This document shows positions 27,059 through 37,495 of a stretch of DNA of 53,469 nucleotides, piece after piece. This DNA is from Thermoanaerobaculia bacterium (GTDB lineage: Bacteria; Acidobacteriota; Thermoanaerobaculia; Multivoradales; JAGPDF01). The position numbers were made by a program, and so were the translations under genes. Location: NCBI GenBank assembly GCA_018057705.1, contig JAGPDF010000029.1:1-53469 (forward strand). Direction: 5' to 3'. The notes under the pieces were generated by a model. That model did not search any database and was not told the DNA's origin. It worked only from the letters and a program-made list of their open reading frames with translations. How positions within the stretch are numbered: the stretch's first letter is position 1; each line of letters begins with the position of its first letter.

Positions 27059-27538
27059 TCAGGTGGCCCGCAGGCGGCCGGCCGCGCTGTCGTCGGCGGC
27101 GGCCGCGATGGCGGTGAGCACTCGTCGCGTCACGTCGGCGTCGGCGCCGACCTCGCTGGCGAGGGCGGTCTCGAACCGGGCGTGGAAGCGGCGAGCGGCC
27201 GCGAGCAGTTTCCGGCCGCGCGCTGCCAGTTGGATGGCGTTGGCTCGGGTATCGCGAGGGCTCGGCCGTCGGGTGACGAAACCCCGCGCTACCAGATCGT
27301 TGACGATCTTGCCCGCACCCTGGTCGGTGATGCCCAGGTGTGCAGCGAGGTCGCGCTGGCTCGGCGGCTCCGCGCTCGCGGCGATCGCGCGCACGACGTA
27401 GCCCACCGTGGGCGTCAGGTCGGCGAAGCCGCGGCGCTCCAGATCGGCGCGCAGCTGATCGACGAAGGCCTGGTAGGCGAGGCCCAGGAGGATTCCGAAA
27501 TCGGCACGGCTTTCGGGCTTGAGCTTTTGTGCAACCAT
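27059..27538 (-). CDS. MarR-family transcriptional regulator
   Basis: The 159-residue protein fits the MarR winged-helix family in length and pattern: dimerising N-terminal helix, recognition region with S-Q-R-D-L-A-A-H-L-G-I-T-D-Q-G-A-G-K-I-V-N-D-L-V-A-R around residues 60-85 and the wing R-R-P-S-P-R-D-T-R-A. It ends 12 bp after the convergent kinase gene and diverges from a cupin gene across only 16 bp, an arrangement typical of a MarR repressor controlling both itself and the neighbour. The effector is unknown. Confidence 0.9.
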   Translation of the reverse strand: MVAQKLKPESRADFGILLGLAYQAFVDQLRADLERRGFADLTPTVGYVVRAIAASAEPPSQRDLAAHLGITDQGAGKIVNDLVARGFVTRRPSPRDTRANAIQLAARGRKLLAAARRFHARFETALASEVGADADVTRRVLTAIAAAADDSAAGRLRAT

Positions 27539-27554
27539 GGTTTAGTATAACTCC
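27539..27554. promoter_or_regulatory. AT-rich divergent promoter/operator between marR-like and cupin genes
   Basis: The 16-bp gap contains GTTTAGTATAAC, an imperfect GTT-N6-AAC dyad and one of the most AT-rich spots in the window. It holds a -10-like box for each gene: TAGTAT ending seven bases before the cupin ATG, and TATACT on the other strand ending six bases before the regulator ATG. A repressor bound here would block both. Both messages would be leaderless. Confidence 0.5.
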
Positions 27555-27929
27555 ATGACGATCATTCGCGCTTCCTCCGCTCCGCGCTTCAACTTGCCGG
27601 GCCTCGACGTCACGGGTCTCGCCGCTCCCAGCCGCGGCGCCCGTGAAACGAGCGTCTGGCGCCTGACACTGGCTCCGGGCGCTCCTGGTGCACTGCACTC
27701 GGTCGACCGCGAGGAGATCTTCGTCGCCCTGGCCGGACACGCGACCGTCGTCCTGGGCGGCGTCGAGCATAGTTTCTCCGCCGGCGATGCTCTGGTGGTC
27801 GCCGCCGGCGAGACTTTCTCGCTCGCCAACCACGGCGACGAACCGTTCGAGGCGATCGCGGCGCTGCCGGTCGGCGGCAAAGCCGCCATGCCGGGGGGCG
27901 AAGCGTTCCTGCCGCCCTGGACGACCTGA
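27555..27929 (+). CDS. Single-domain cupin protein
   Basis: The 124-residue protein is a small cupin barrel: motif 1 G-A-L-H-S-V-D-R-E-E-I-F-V-A-L-A-G and motif 2 F-S-A-G-D-A-L-V-V-A-A-G-E-T-F-S-L-A-N. Motif 1 keeps one His and Glu; the second histidine of the classical HxH is Val and motif 2 has Asn in place of the final His, so metal binding is uncertain. Divergent from a MarR regulator and probably controlled by it. Substrate unknown. Confidence 0.82.
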   Translation: MTIIRASSAPRFNLPGLDVTGLAAPSRGARETSVWRLTLAPGAPGALHSVDREEIFVALAGHATVVLGGVEHSFSAGDALVVAAGETFSLANHGDEPFEAIAALPVGGKAAMPGGEAFLPPWTT

Positions 27930-27951
27930 TCTCCGGTCCGGACGCGACGGC

Positions 27952-28842
27952 CTAGCTGCGGCGCCCGTTGCCTGCGGGCGACGGCAGCTCAGCCTTGGCG
28001 AGTACGAAGGCCGGCGGCCTCGCCGGTGCCGTTCGAAACTCTGATGGGGAGACTCCGAACTCGCTGCGAAAAGTCGTCGAGAAGTGGCTCAGCGAGCCGA
28101 ATCCGACCGCGAAGCAGACCTGCGTCACCTGGCCGCCCTCGCGCAGCCGCCGGGCGGCCTCGCGCAGGCGCACGCCGACGAGGAATCGGTGCGGCGTCTC
28201 GCCTTCGAGCTCGGCGAAGACACGCGCAAACGGATAGAGGCTCATCCCGACCTCGCGCGCCAGATGCGAGAGCGACAGCGGCTCGGCGAAGGCCGTCCGC
28301 ATCATCTCCTTGGCGCGGTCGATCCGCGCCGCGTACCAGGAGAGTTGATGCGCGCGGTAGAGGGGGCGGCGGCCGGGAGCCGCGCCGAGGGTCCACCAGA
28401 GTGCGCCCGCGAGCGCTTCGAGCCGCGCCGCCTCACCTGGCGGACTCACCGCGAGACTGTGCCGCAGGTACGCGCGGCGGTTGGTCAACTCGAGGACCGG
28501 GGCGATCCCGGCAGGCGTGGCGGTGATGGCGGCGGCACCCGCCGAGCGCAGGCTCTCGATCGTCGAATCGCGGTAGAGCACGCTCAGGCACTCGTCTTCG
28601 GGATACTCCTCGTCGTGGGCGCAAGAGAACTCGAGTCCAGGACGCGTCACGAAAAGGCGGTCGGGGGTGACCGTTTGCCAGGCTTGGCCGATCCGCACGC
28701 GAAACGAGCCCGAACAGACGAAATTGACCGCATGGCCTTCGGCCCGCTCGCGCTCCGGATCGCGATGGGGCGTCAGGGGATCGTGCCCGAACCGTTCGAG
28801 CGCGATCGCCGGGGTGCGGCCGATGGAATGGACGAGGTTCAC
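27952..28842 (-). CDS. AraC-family transcriptional regulator
   Basis: The 296-residue protein has an N-terminal cupin-like effector region (about 1-165) and a C-terminal AraC HTH pair (about 185-285): L-S-L-S-H-L-A-R-E-V-G-M-S for the first helix-turn-helix and V-C-F-A-V-G-F-G-S-L-S-H-F-S-T-T-F-R-S-E-F-G-V-S-P for the conserved second. Two cysteines in the sensing part (F-V-C-S-G-S and D-E-C-L) are noted. It is convergent with the cupin gene and has no obvious target gene next to it apart from that neighbourhood. Confidence 0.9.
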   Translation of the reverse strand: MNLVHSIGRTPAIALERFGHDPLTPHRDPERERAEGHAVNFVCSGSFRVRIGQAWQTVTPDRLFVTRPGLEFSCAHDEEYPEDECLSVLYRDSTIESLRSAGAAAITATPAGIAPVLELTNRRAYLRHSLAVSPPGEAARLEALAGALWWTLGAAPGRRPLYRAHQLSWYAARIDRAKEMMRTAFAEPLSLSHLAREVGMSLYPFARVFAELEGETPHRFLVGVRLREAARRLREGGQVTQVCFAVGFGSLSHFSTTFRSEFGVSPSEFRTAPARPPAFVLAKAELPSPAGNGRRS

Positions 28843-28927
28843 GTAGCGAGATCCTCCGGCAACGGTCCGCCGACGCGGCGGCGACGCCGAGCCCGCAATC
28901 TAGCAAGAAAGCGCCAGCGGCGACCGA

Positions 28928-29090
28928 CCGCCCGAGCCCGGGCTTCTCCACCATCCGCGCTTCGAGCGGCGGCGACGTCCACTCGGCGGGATCGGACTGC
29001 TTGACGTCGTACATGAAGCAGAGCCCGACGGTCTTCGCCGCGATCGACGGCAGTGCAACTCAGTCCCGCAAGCGCTCGACCGCCTCGTCT
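28928..29090 (-). pseudogene. Fragment of an M20 peptidase gene with an internal deletion
   Basis: Bases 28928-29041 match 15144-15257 of the M20 gene with two differences in 114. The match then jumps to the part starting at 15390, skipping 132 bases (44 codons), with the shared pentamer GCCGC at the junction. The second block (29042-29090) is less similar, about 80%. The fragment keeps the M-Y-D-V-K-Q variant of the metal motif. No start or stop makes a sensible protein. It sits in a 364-bp gap (28843-29206) between the AraC regulator and a divergent lipoprotein gene; the rest of that gap shows no gene. Confidence 0.75.
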
Positions 29091-29206
29091 TGGGGTCGCC
29101 GTTCGTTTCTGCGGGCCGGCCCCTCCGAACGGGCGGCCTCGGCGGCGGGCCGGCGTGGTACTCAGGAGTCACCCCGGCAAGGTTGACCGGGCGAAGGACG
29201 GACCGC

Positions 29207-30127
29207 ATGCGAAACCGTCGCCAATCGGCCGTCGGGCTGCGCTGTGACCGACGTGAGTGCCTCCGGCTGCTGGGCTTCGCCGCCGGCGCCATGGCGACCG
29301 GCTGCGTCTCGGGCTGCGACGGCCGGGGGCCGGTCGAGCCGGAACCGGTGCGGATCGCCAGCCGGCTGCTCGGCGCCGTCGACCGCGAAGCCGTCCATGG
29401 CGGCGTCATCATCGCCTACACCGACGGCCGTTTCCTCCCGGCCTGGACCGGCGTCGACGGCGAAGGGCGGTTCGCCTTCGAGACCGTTCGGGGCAGCACC
29501 ATCCGGGTGATCGCGGACGGCTACGGGACGCGCACGGCGACGCCGATCGATGTCATCGGCCCGGAGCTCTTCCTGATCCCCCGCCGGGACCCGTTCCTGT
29601 ACGACCGGGTGCGCGGGGTCTTCCTCGGTTCCAGCAGCGGGCTGGTGCGGCTGTCGAGCCGCAATCTCACCGCCGGCGAGCGCAGCCGCACGATGACCGT
29701 CCTGTTCGCTCCGGACCTTCCCGAAACCTACCGGGAGGCCGTCCTCGAGTATCTCGGCCGCGCGAGCGAGTTCACCGCTGGCGGCCTGGATCTGGGTTCG
29801 ATCGCGGTCCGCGAAGGTCCGGTACTCGATACACCCGAAGACGGGCTGTTCAAGTTCCGGCTCGCCAGTTCGATAGCAGAAGATGCGGTGACCCTGGTGA
29901 AGGCGAACACCAGCGTCATCTCGGGCTCTTCGACGACCTTTCGCCCCGGCCTCCAGGGCTCGCGGCTCCGGGAGGTCGCCGGGCACGAAGTCCTCACCAG
30001 CTGGGGCGCCATCGGAAGCTCGCCGAACGGCGGCCTCATGGACCCGGGTGCGAGGCCCGAGGATCCTCGCGACGTCCCGATGGTGACGATCGCCTACCGC
30101 CTCGAAGCCGGCTACGTCTGGGCCTGA
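29207..30127 (+). CDS. Exported lipoprotein-like protein with a degenerate metzincin-like motif
   Basis: The 306-residue protein begins with a twin-arginine-like stretch (C-D-R-R-E-C-L-R-L-L-G-F) and V-S-G-C, a possible lipobox. A short carboxypeptidase-regulatory-like part may lie at about 45-110 (G-G-V-I-I-A-Y-T-D-G-R to F-E-T-V-R-G). Near the C-terminus at H260, V-A-G-H-E-V-L-T-S-W-G-A-I-G-S-S-P-N-G-G-L-M lines up with the matrixin motif V-A-x-H-E-x-G-H-x-L-G-L-x-H-S through L-M, but the second and third histidines are Thr and Gly. So it looks like a protease fold that lost zinc binding. An ATG further upstream would give an unlikely N-terminus. Confidence 0.6.
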   Translation: MRNRRQSAVGLRCDRRECLRLLGFAAGAMATGCVSGCDGRGPVEPEPVRIASRLLGAVDREAVHGGVIIAYTDGRFLPAWTGVDGEGRFAFETVRGSTIRVIADGYGTRTATPIDVIGPELFLIPRRDPFLYDRVRGVFLGSSSGLVRLSSRNLTAGERSRTMTVLFAPDLPETYREAVLEYLGRASEFTAGGLDLGSIAVREGPVLDTPEDGLFKFRLASSIAEDAVTLVKANTSVISGSSTTFRPGLQGSRLREVAGHEVLTSWGAIGSSPNGGLMDPGARPEDPRDVPMVTIAYRLEAGYVWA

Positions 30128-30130
30128 GCG

Positions 30131-30173
30131 GCCGGCGCGGGAGGCAGGCGCGGGGAACCCGCCTCAGGCCGGC
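30131..30173. terminator. Candidate hairpin between convergent genes
   Basis: The 36-bp gap before the convergent TVP38-type gene, plus a few bases of that gene, can form nested pairs: GCCGGC at 30131 with GCCGGC at 30168, and an inner GCGGG (30150-30154) with CCCGC (30158-30162) around GAA. The pairing is interrupted and no T-run follows, so this is a modest candidate for a shared bidirectional terminator. Confidence 0.33.
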
Positions 30174-30979
30174 TCGACCGGGACAGCGACCGGCACGGGC
30201 GGCGGCTGCGTTTCCGGCGTTTCCAGACCGCCGCGAAGCCGGCGCAGCAGCGGGGGTGCGAGGAGCAGGAGAAGGGCCAGACCGGCGAGCGGCGCCAGGG
30301 TACGCCAGGTGATCACCTCCGCCATCGTCGCCGCCCCGGCCGCCTGATGGATGACGTTGACGTAGAGGGTCCCCTTGATCGCCAGACCGAGCGCGGTGCT
30401 GGCCAGGAACCTGCCGCGCGGGATCCCCAGGAGCCCCGAGGCGAAGTTGATCGCCGTGTGCGGGAAGCTCGGCGCCACCCGCACGGCGAGGAGCGTCGCG
30501 AAGTCGCTCCGCCGGGCGAGCAGCCGCAGCAGGCGGCCGTCACCTGCCTCACGCTCGCCGCTCCGGCCAGCAGCACGCGCCAACGAGTAGGCGCCCATCG
30601 CGCCGACGACGCCTCCGACGACGAACGTCGGGGCGGCGATCAAAGGCGCAAAGAGAATCCCGGCGACGAAGACCATCGCCGAGCCGGGCAGACCGGCCGC
30701 GAAGAGCACCGCGGTCACCAGGGCGACCAGCGGGGCGAGCCACCAGCTGTCGACATGCCCCTGAGCCAGAGCGACGCCGGCGCGCCAGTCGAGGAGTCCC
30801 GCCCGCTCGAGTCCGAAACCGATCCCCGCGGCGAGCGCCATGAGCACGACGAGCCGCAAGCCCCGCCGGCCGCGCGGCGCGTTCCCGACAGCGGCAGGGA
30901 CTGGCGCTACCGGCAAGGCGCGCGCCCCGTCACCGGACCCGAGAGGCCGGCGGCGCGAGAGGTGGGGGAATCGGCGCAT
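30164..30979 (-). CDS. TVP38/TMEM64 (VTT domain) inner-membrane protein
   Basis: The protein (about 271 residues from this ATG) has several membrane segments and the VTT-domain signature: G-L-P-G-S-A-M-V-F-V-A-G-I-L-F-A-P, followed by a G-A-M-G-A-Y-S-L-A-R-A-A-G region and R-V-A-P-S-F-P-H-T-A-I-N-F-A-S-G-L-L-G-I. TVP38/DedA-like proteins are linked to lipid scrambling or transport. A TTG start at 31018 is possible; the ATG at 30979 is preferred because a TACTTT box ends nine bases before it. The tail is proline-rich. It diverges from a secreted-protein gene. Confidence 0.85.
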   Translation of the reverse strand: MRRFPHLSRRRPLGSGDGARALPVAPVPAAVGNAPRGRRGLRLVVLMALAAGIGFGLERAGLLDWRAGVALAQGHVDSWWLAPLVALVTAVLFAAGLPGSAMVFVAGILFAPLIAAPTFVVGGVVGAMGAYSLARAAGRSGEREAGDGRLLRLLARRSDFATLLAVRVAPSFPHTAINFASGLLGIPRGRFLASTALGLAIKGTLYVNVIHQAAGAATMAEVITWRTLAPLAGLALLLLLAPPLLRRLRGGLETPETQPPPVPVAVPVEPA

Positions 30980-31096
30980 CGCCGGGCGAAAGTACCAAGA
31001 GATCGGCTCGCGGACCAACCCAGGGTTTCCTCAGCGCGCTCGAAGTGGCCCCTGGGGGGTGATCGATACGTAGCGGTGGGCACAAGGAGTCCCACC

Positions 31097-32932
31097 ATGC
31101 GCTTCTCTTCGCTCGCTGCACTGCCGGCACTCGCCCTCTTCCTCGTTCCGGGACCGACCGCGACGGCGCGCGCCGCCGCCCCTACTGCCGACTCCCCGGA
31201 GCCATTGGCACCCTGGGAGCCATGGCTGGCGCTCGCCCTTTCGCCGGATGCACAGGCCAAGAGCGACGCTGCCGAGGTGCTCTTCTTCCTCGCCGCCGAC
31301 GAGCACGGCGGTCCGGAGGAACTCTGGAGCCTCCCGCGCTCGGGCGGGACCGCCCGCCGTCTGTCGGGGTCACTCGCACCTGGCGAGCGCGTCGGGGAGT
31401 TCGCGCTCAGCCCCGACGCGCGCGCGCTCGCCTTCACCGTGCTGGCGGACGGCGGGCCGCGCCGGCTCTTCTGGACTCCGGCCGCCGGCGGCGCGCCGCG
31501 CCTCGTCAGCAGCGACCTCGGGCCGTCCGACGGCGGCGCGCGCTTCGCCTTCCGGCCGGACTCGCTGGCGCTCGGCTTCGTCGGCCGAGGAGATCGAGCC
31601 CAGGTCTTCGCGCTCTTCGAAGAGATCTTCTCGAACGGCTTCGAAAGCGGCGACTCCGCGGGATGGAGCGACACGACGGCGAACCCCTGTCCGACGCCCA
31701 CGGGCGGACCGACGCTGCACGCCAGCTCGATCCTCTCGAACGAGACCTGGACGGCCAACGCCAGTCCGCACGTCCTGACCTCGAACGTCCTGGTGCCGCC
31801 GGGTGTCACGCTCACCATCGCGCCGTGCGCCGAGGTGCGCGTTCGTCCGGGATTCGACCTCACGGTCCAGGGGACCCTGACGGCTGTCGGAACCCCCCTG
31901 CAGCGCATCCGGTTCCTGCGTGACGTCGCCGCATCGCCCTGGGATTCGATCTGGGTGAAGAGCCCGGGGACGGCGACGCTCTCCTTTCTCGACCTCTCCG
32001 GGGGCGGCGCCGCCGGCGCCTCGATCGTCGCCGAAGGCGTCGATACCCTTCCCGCCGCGCAACCGCTCTTCGTCGACCACGTCAAGGTCATCGGCTCGAC
32101 CAGCTACGGCGTCCGGCTCATCCGCCGCGCCGCCTTCGCCGACGGGTCGCGCGACCTCGTGGTCCTGGGCGCGGGAGCGACGGACCCGACCGCCCCGTTC
32201 CCGGTTCGCATGTCGCTCAACACCGTCGGGTCGCTGCCGGTCGGAAGCTACACCGGCAACGCCAGCGACCAGATCCAGGTCATCGGCGAGGGCGACTCCG
32301 CGGTTGCGGTCGACGACGCTTTTCACGCGCGGGGAGTTCCCTATCAGGTCGGTGGCCCGGCCGGCGCCTTCGGTCTGATCGTCGTCGATGGCAACCCGGC
32401 TCTTGCGACGCTCACCATCGACCCCGGCGTCGAGATCCGCTTCTACAGCGCCGGGTCGAACATCGGCGGCCTGTTCGTCGGGACGAGCGGCAGCCCGGTC
32501 GCCACCGGCCGCCTCGTCGCAGCGGGTACTGCGGCAGCGCCGATCCTGTTCACTGGCGCCGGCGGCGCGCCGGTCGCGGGGAGCTGGGAGGGGATCACCT
32601 TCTTCGGTGCGCTCGCAGCCGGCAACGTCCTCGACCACGTGCAGATCGATGCCGCGGGGGACAACGGCGGCGATGCCGGGTTCGGCTGTCCGCCGGCGGC
32701 GTTTCCGGAGACTTCGGGCGCGCTCAAGATCTTCAGTCCGCCCGGAAGCTCGTTCCTGACCCACTCGACGATCTCGCGCTCGAGCACGCACGGCGTCTTT
32801 CGCGCCTGGACCGGAGCCCAGGTCGACTTCATGACCGGCAACACCTTCGACGACGTGTTGTTCTGCAATCAGGTCCTGCCGAAACCTCCCCTGCCCGCGG
32901 TCTGCCCGGCGAATCCGGAGTGTCCGCAGTGA
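31097..32932 (+). CDS. Secreted protein: short TolB-like repeats, internal GFESGD motif, then beta-helix-like region
   Basis: The 611-residue protein has a signal peptide (1-25, ending A-R-A-A) and three TolB-like repeats (about 35-170, for example E-L-W-S-L-P-R-S-G-G and F-A-L-S-P-D-A-R-A-L-A-F) like those at 10.5-14 kb. At about residue 178 comes I-F-S-N-G-F-E-S-G-D-S-A-G-W-S-D, the same motif that ends other secreted proteins here, but now internal. The remaining 420 residues look like a right-handed beta-helix (P-P-G-V-T-L-T-I-A-P-C-A-E-V-R-V type repeats). An AAGGAG site precedes the ATG at 7 bases. The stop overlaps the next gene's GTG. Confidence 0.8.
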   Translation: MRFSSLAALPALALFLVPGPTATARAAAPTADSPEPLAPWEPWLALALSPDAQAKSDAAEVLFFLAADEHGGPEELWSLPRSGGTARRLSGSLAPGERVGEFALSPDARALAFTVLADGGPRRLFWTPAAGGAPRLVSSDLGPSDGGARFAFRPDSLALGFVGRGDRAQVFALFEEIFSNGFESGDSAGWSDTTANPCPTPTGGPTLHASSILSNETWTANASPHVLTSNVLVPPGVTLTIAPCAEVRVRPGFDLTVQGTLTAVGTPLQRIRFLRDVAASPWDSIWVKSPGTATLSFLDLSGGGAAGASIVAEGVDTLPAAQPLFVDHVKVIGSTSYGVRLIRRAAFADGSRDLVVLGAGATDPTAPFPVRMSLNTVGSLPVGSYTGNASDQIQVIGEGDSAVAVDDAFHARGVPYQVGGPAGAFGLIVVDGNPALATLTIDPGVEIRFYSAGSNIGGLFVGTSGSPVATGRLVAAGTAAAPILFTGAGGAPVAGSWEGITFFGALAAGNVLDHVQIDAAGDNGGDAGFGCPPAAFPETSGALKIFSPPGSSFLTHSTISRSSTHGVFRAWTGAQVDFMTGNTFDDVLFCNQVLPKPPLPAVCPANPECPQ

Positions 32933-34206
32933 CCTCGCGGGGTGCGGCAATCCTCGCTCTCGGGCTGGCGGCTCTTCCGGCGCTTCCCGCGTCCGCCACG
33001 GCCGGCACCGGGCGGCTGGTTTCGCAGTGGATGAGCCGGGCGCCCGCGATCGACGGCGAGATCGCGGCGGCGGAGTGGAACGAGGCGCGGCTCGTCGAGC
33101 TCGGCAACGGCGTCTCGGTGCGGATCGGCAACGATTCCCGGACGCTCTACCTCGCGGTGCTCGATGCCGGAGACGTCGAGCTCGGAGAGGACGATGGGCT
33201 CGTTCTCCTGTTCGACGACGAAGGAGGAACGGCGCCGGTGCTCGACGACGGCAGCTGGGCCGGTCTCGCGTGCCACCAGGCGGCGGAGTACGGCGAGGGG
33301 ATGCTGCAGATCGTCGACGCGCCATCGGGGCCGTCGAGCCCGTCGATCACCTTCCGGGAGTATGCGGCGGGGACGTACTGTCCAGCGCAGGCGTTGGACG
33401 ACCGGGTGAGCTCAAGTTCCACCGCGCGGCCCGAAGGGGTGACCTGGGAGGCGGCGATTCCGCTCGACGGCACGTCGCCGCTCAGGGCCGGCGCGGGCGA
33501 GCGCTTCGCCCTCTTCCTGCTGCTCTACCGCGACGGTGCCCAGGCCGGCTGCCTGCCGGCCTGTTCGACCGTCGACGTGGCCGACTTCCGCAACCTGGTG
33601 CTGGCTTCGGGCGGCTGCAACACGGGTCCGCAGGGCTTCGGCAGCGGACAGACGCAACCCGATCTGCCGCTCGACTGGAGCAGCGATCTGGGCGCCGGCA
33701 GCGGCGAGGTCTGGGTTCAGTCCGCGGTCGACGGCGACCAGTTCTACTGCGGCATGAACGTCACCGGGGGCGCGGGAGCCTCCGGCTGCGTCACGAACGT
33801 GCACTACCTCTCGGCGGAGGCCGAAGCGTTGCTGCGCCTGCCGCTCGCGCTCGCCGGACAGGGTTCGGTGACAGTGCGCCTGCGCGCCAACTTCCAGTCC
33901 GGCGCGTCCGGCGACTTCCTCGCCTTCGGTGCCCGGTACGAACAGATTCCGTTCTTCTCGATGCTCCTCTGGCAGACGAGTCACGGCGCTCCGGGCGGGC
34001 CCGGGAGCTCGGTCGACCTCGACCTCTCGCTTTTCACCAACAACTTGCCGCTCGAGCTCACTTTCTGGCACCACACGACCACTGCCGGGACTTCAGACGG
34101 CGGCTTCGCGCAGATCGACGACGTCGAGCTCCTCTGCGGCCCGAGCCTCTTCGCCGACGGCTTCGAGAGCGGTCTCACAACGCACTGGACCGCGACCCTT
34201 CCCTGA
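32929..34206 (+). CDS. Secreted CBM9-like protein with GFESG C-terminus
   Basis: The 425-residue protein starts at a GTG overlapping the previous stop (GTGA), which gives a signal peptide ending A-S-A-T-A-G. Residues about 25-190 match the pattern of a CBM9-like/DOMON-type domain (A-P-A-I-D-G-E-I-A-A-A-E-W-N-E-A at its start), often a carbohydrate- or ligand-binding domain. The rest is a cysteine-containing beta-rich region with D-D-V-E-L-L-C-G near the end, followed by L-F-A-D-G-F-E-S-G-L-T-T-H-W-T-A-T-L-P. It is translationally coupled to the beta-helix protein and lies 80 bp before the second sigma factor. Confidence 0.78.
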   Translation: MTSRGAAILALGLAALPALPASATAGTGRLVSQWMSRAPAIDGEIAAAEWNEARLVELGNGVSVRIGNDSRTLYLAVLDAGDVELGEDDGLVLLFDDEGGTAPVLDDGSWAGLACHQAAEYGEGMLQIVDAPSGPSSPSITFREYAAGTYCPAQALDDRVSSSSTARPEGVTWEAAIPLDGTSPLRAGAGERFALFLLLYRDGAQAGCLPACSTVDVADFRNLVLASGGCNTGPQGFGSGQTQPDLPLDWSSDLGAGSGEVWVQSAVDGDQFYCGMNVTGGAGASGCVTNVHYLSAEAEALLRLPLALAGQGSVTVRLRANFQSGASGDFLAFGARYEQIPFFSMLLWQTSHGAPGGPGSSVDLDLSLFTNNLPLELTFWHHTTTAGTSDGGFAQIDDVELLCGPSLFADGFESGLTTHWTATLP

Positions 34207-34227
34207 TCGCCGCCCTCCGAGATCGCG

Positions 34228-34236
34228 CCCCCCCCC
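34228..34236 (+). repeat. Run of nine C in the leader of the second sigma factor
   Basis: A C9 tract (34228-34236) lies in the 80-bp gap between the CBM9-like gene and the sigma factor, about 50 bases before the ATG. Such tracts can vary in length by slippage and change promoter spacing; here this is only a possibility. Confidence 0.5.
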
Positions 34237-34286
34237 AGCCGCCGTTCGCCCCGCGGTCCCATTCGGCCGTAACATGCGCGGCGATC

Positions 34287-34882
34287 ATGGAAGAGGTCGA
34301 AGGACGGGACCGGGGGGCCGTCACGCGGCTCCTGCGCGAAGCCGACGGCGGCAGCAAGGAGGCGCTCGATGCGCTGTTCGCCCTGCTCTACGAGAAGCTC
34401 CGCGGGATGTCGCATCGACTCCTCGCGGCCCATGTGCGCAATCCGACGCTCTCGACCACGGCCCTGGTGCACGAGGCGTATCTCAAGCTCTCGCGCGACC
34501 ACGAGTGGTCGGCGCGCGATCGCGAGCACTTCCTGTCGATCTCGGCGCGCGCCATGCGCCAGATCGTGGTCGACGCGGCGCGTGCCCGCGGTGCCGACAA
34601 GCGCGGCGGCGGCGCCCCCGTCGTGGCGCTCTCCGGCCTCGAGTCGGCACGGACCGCGACTCCCGAAGAGGTCCTCGCCCTCGACCAGGCGATCTCGCGC
34701 CTCGCCCGGATCGATCCGGAGCTCGAGCAGATCGTCGAGCTCCGATTCTTCGCCGGTCTCTCGCTCGAGGAGATCCGCGAGTTGACCGGCACCCCCGAGC
34801 GCACTCTCAAGCGGCGCTTCCGCGCCGCCCGTGCTCTCCTCCTCGAGGAGCTCGGCCCGGGGCCGCCTGCCGGGCCCGGCGC

Positions 34883-34886
<4 letters not shown>
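34287..34886 (+). CDS. ECF-like sigma factor (TIGR02999 type), second copy
   Basis: The 199-residue protein matches the first copy in layout: region 2 with T-T-A-L-V-H-E-A-Y-L-K-L and M-R-Q-I-V-V-D-A-A-R-A-R-G-A-D-K-R-G-G (about 45-105), region 4 with V-E-L-R-F-F-A-G-L-S-L-E-E-I-R-E-L and R-T-L-K-R-R-F-R-A-A-R (about 140-190). The ATG at 34287 is the first that yields the family start; the frame is open far upstream inside the previous gene but is shadow there. The stop overlaps the kinase start (GTGA), tighter than in the first copy. The genes just upstream are tagged secreted proteins, as in the first module. Confidence 0.9.
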
Positions 34887-37420
<2,534 letters not shown>

Positions 37421-37495
37421 CCGGAGGCGTCGTGAGCTTCTTTCCCGTCTGTCGGCGGCCACGCGCCGGACGGACGCGCCAGCATCGGTTGAGGT

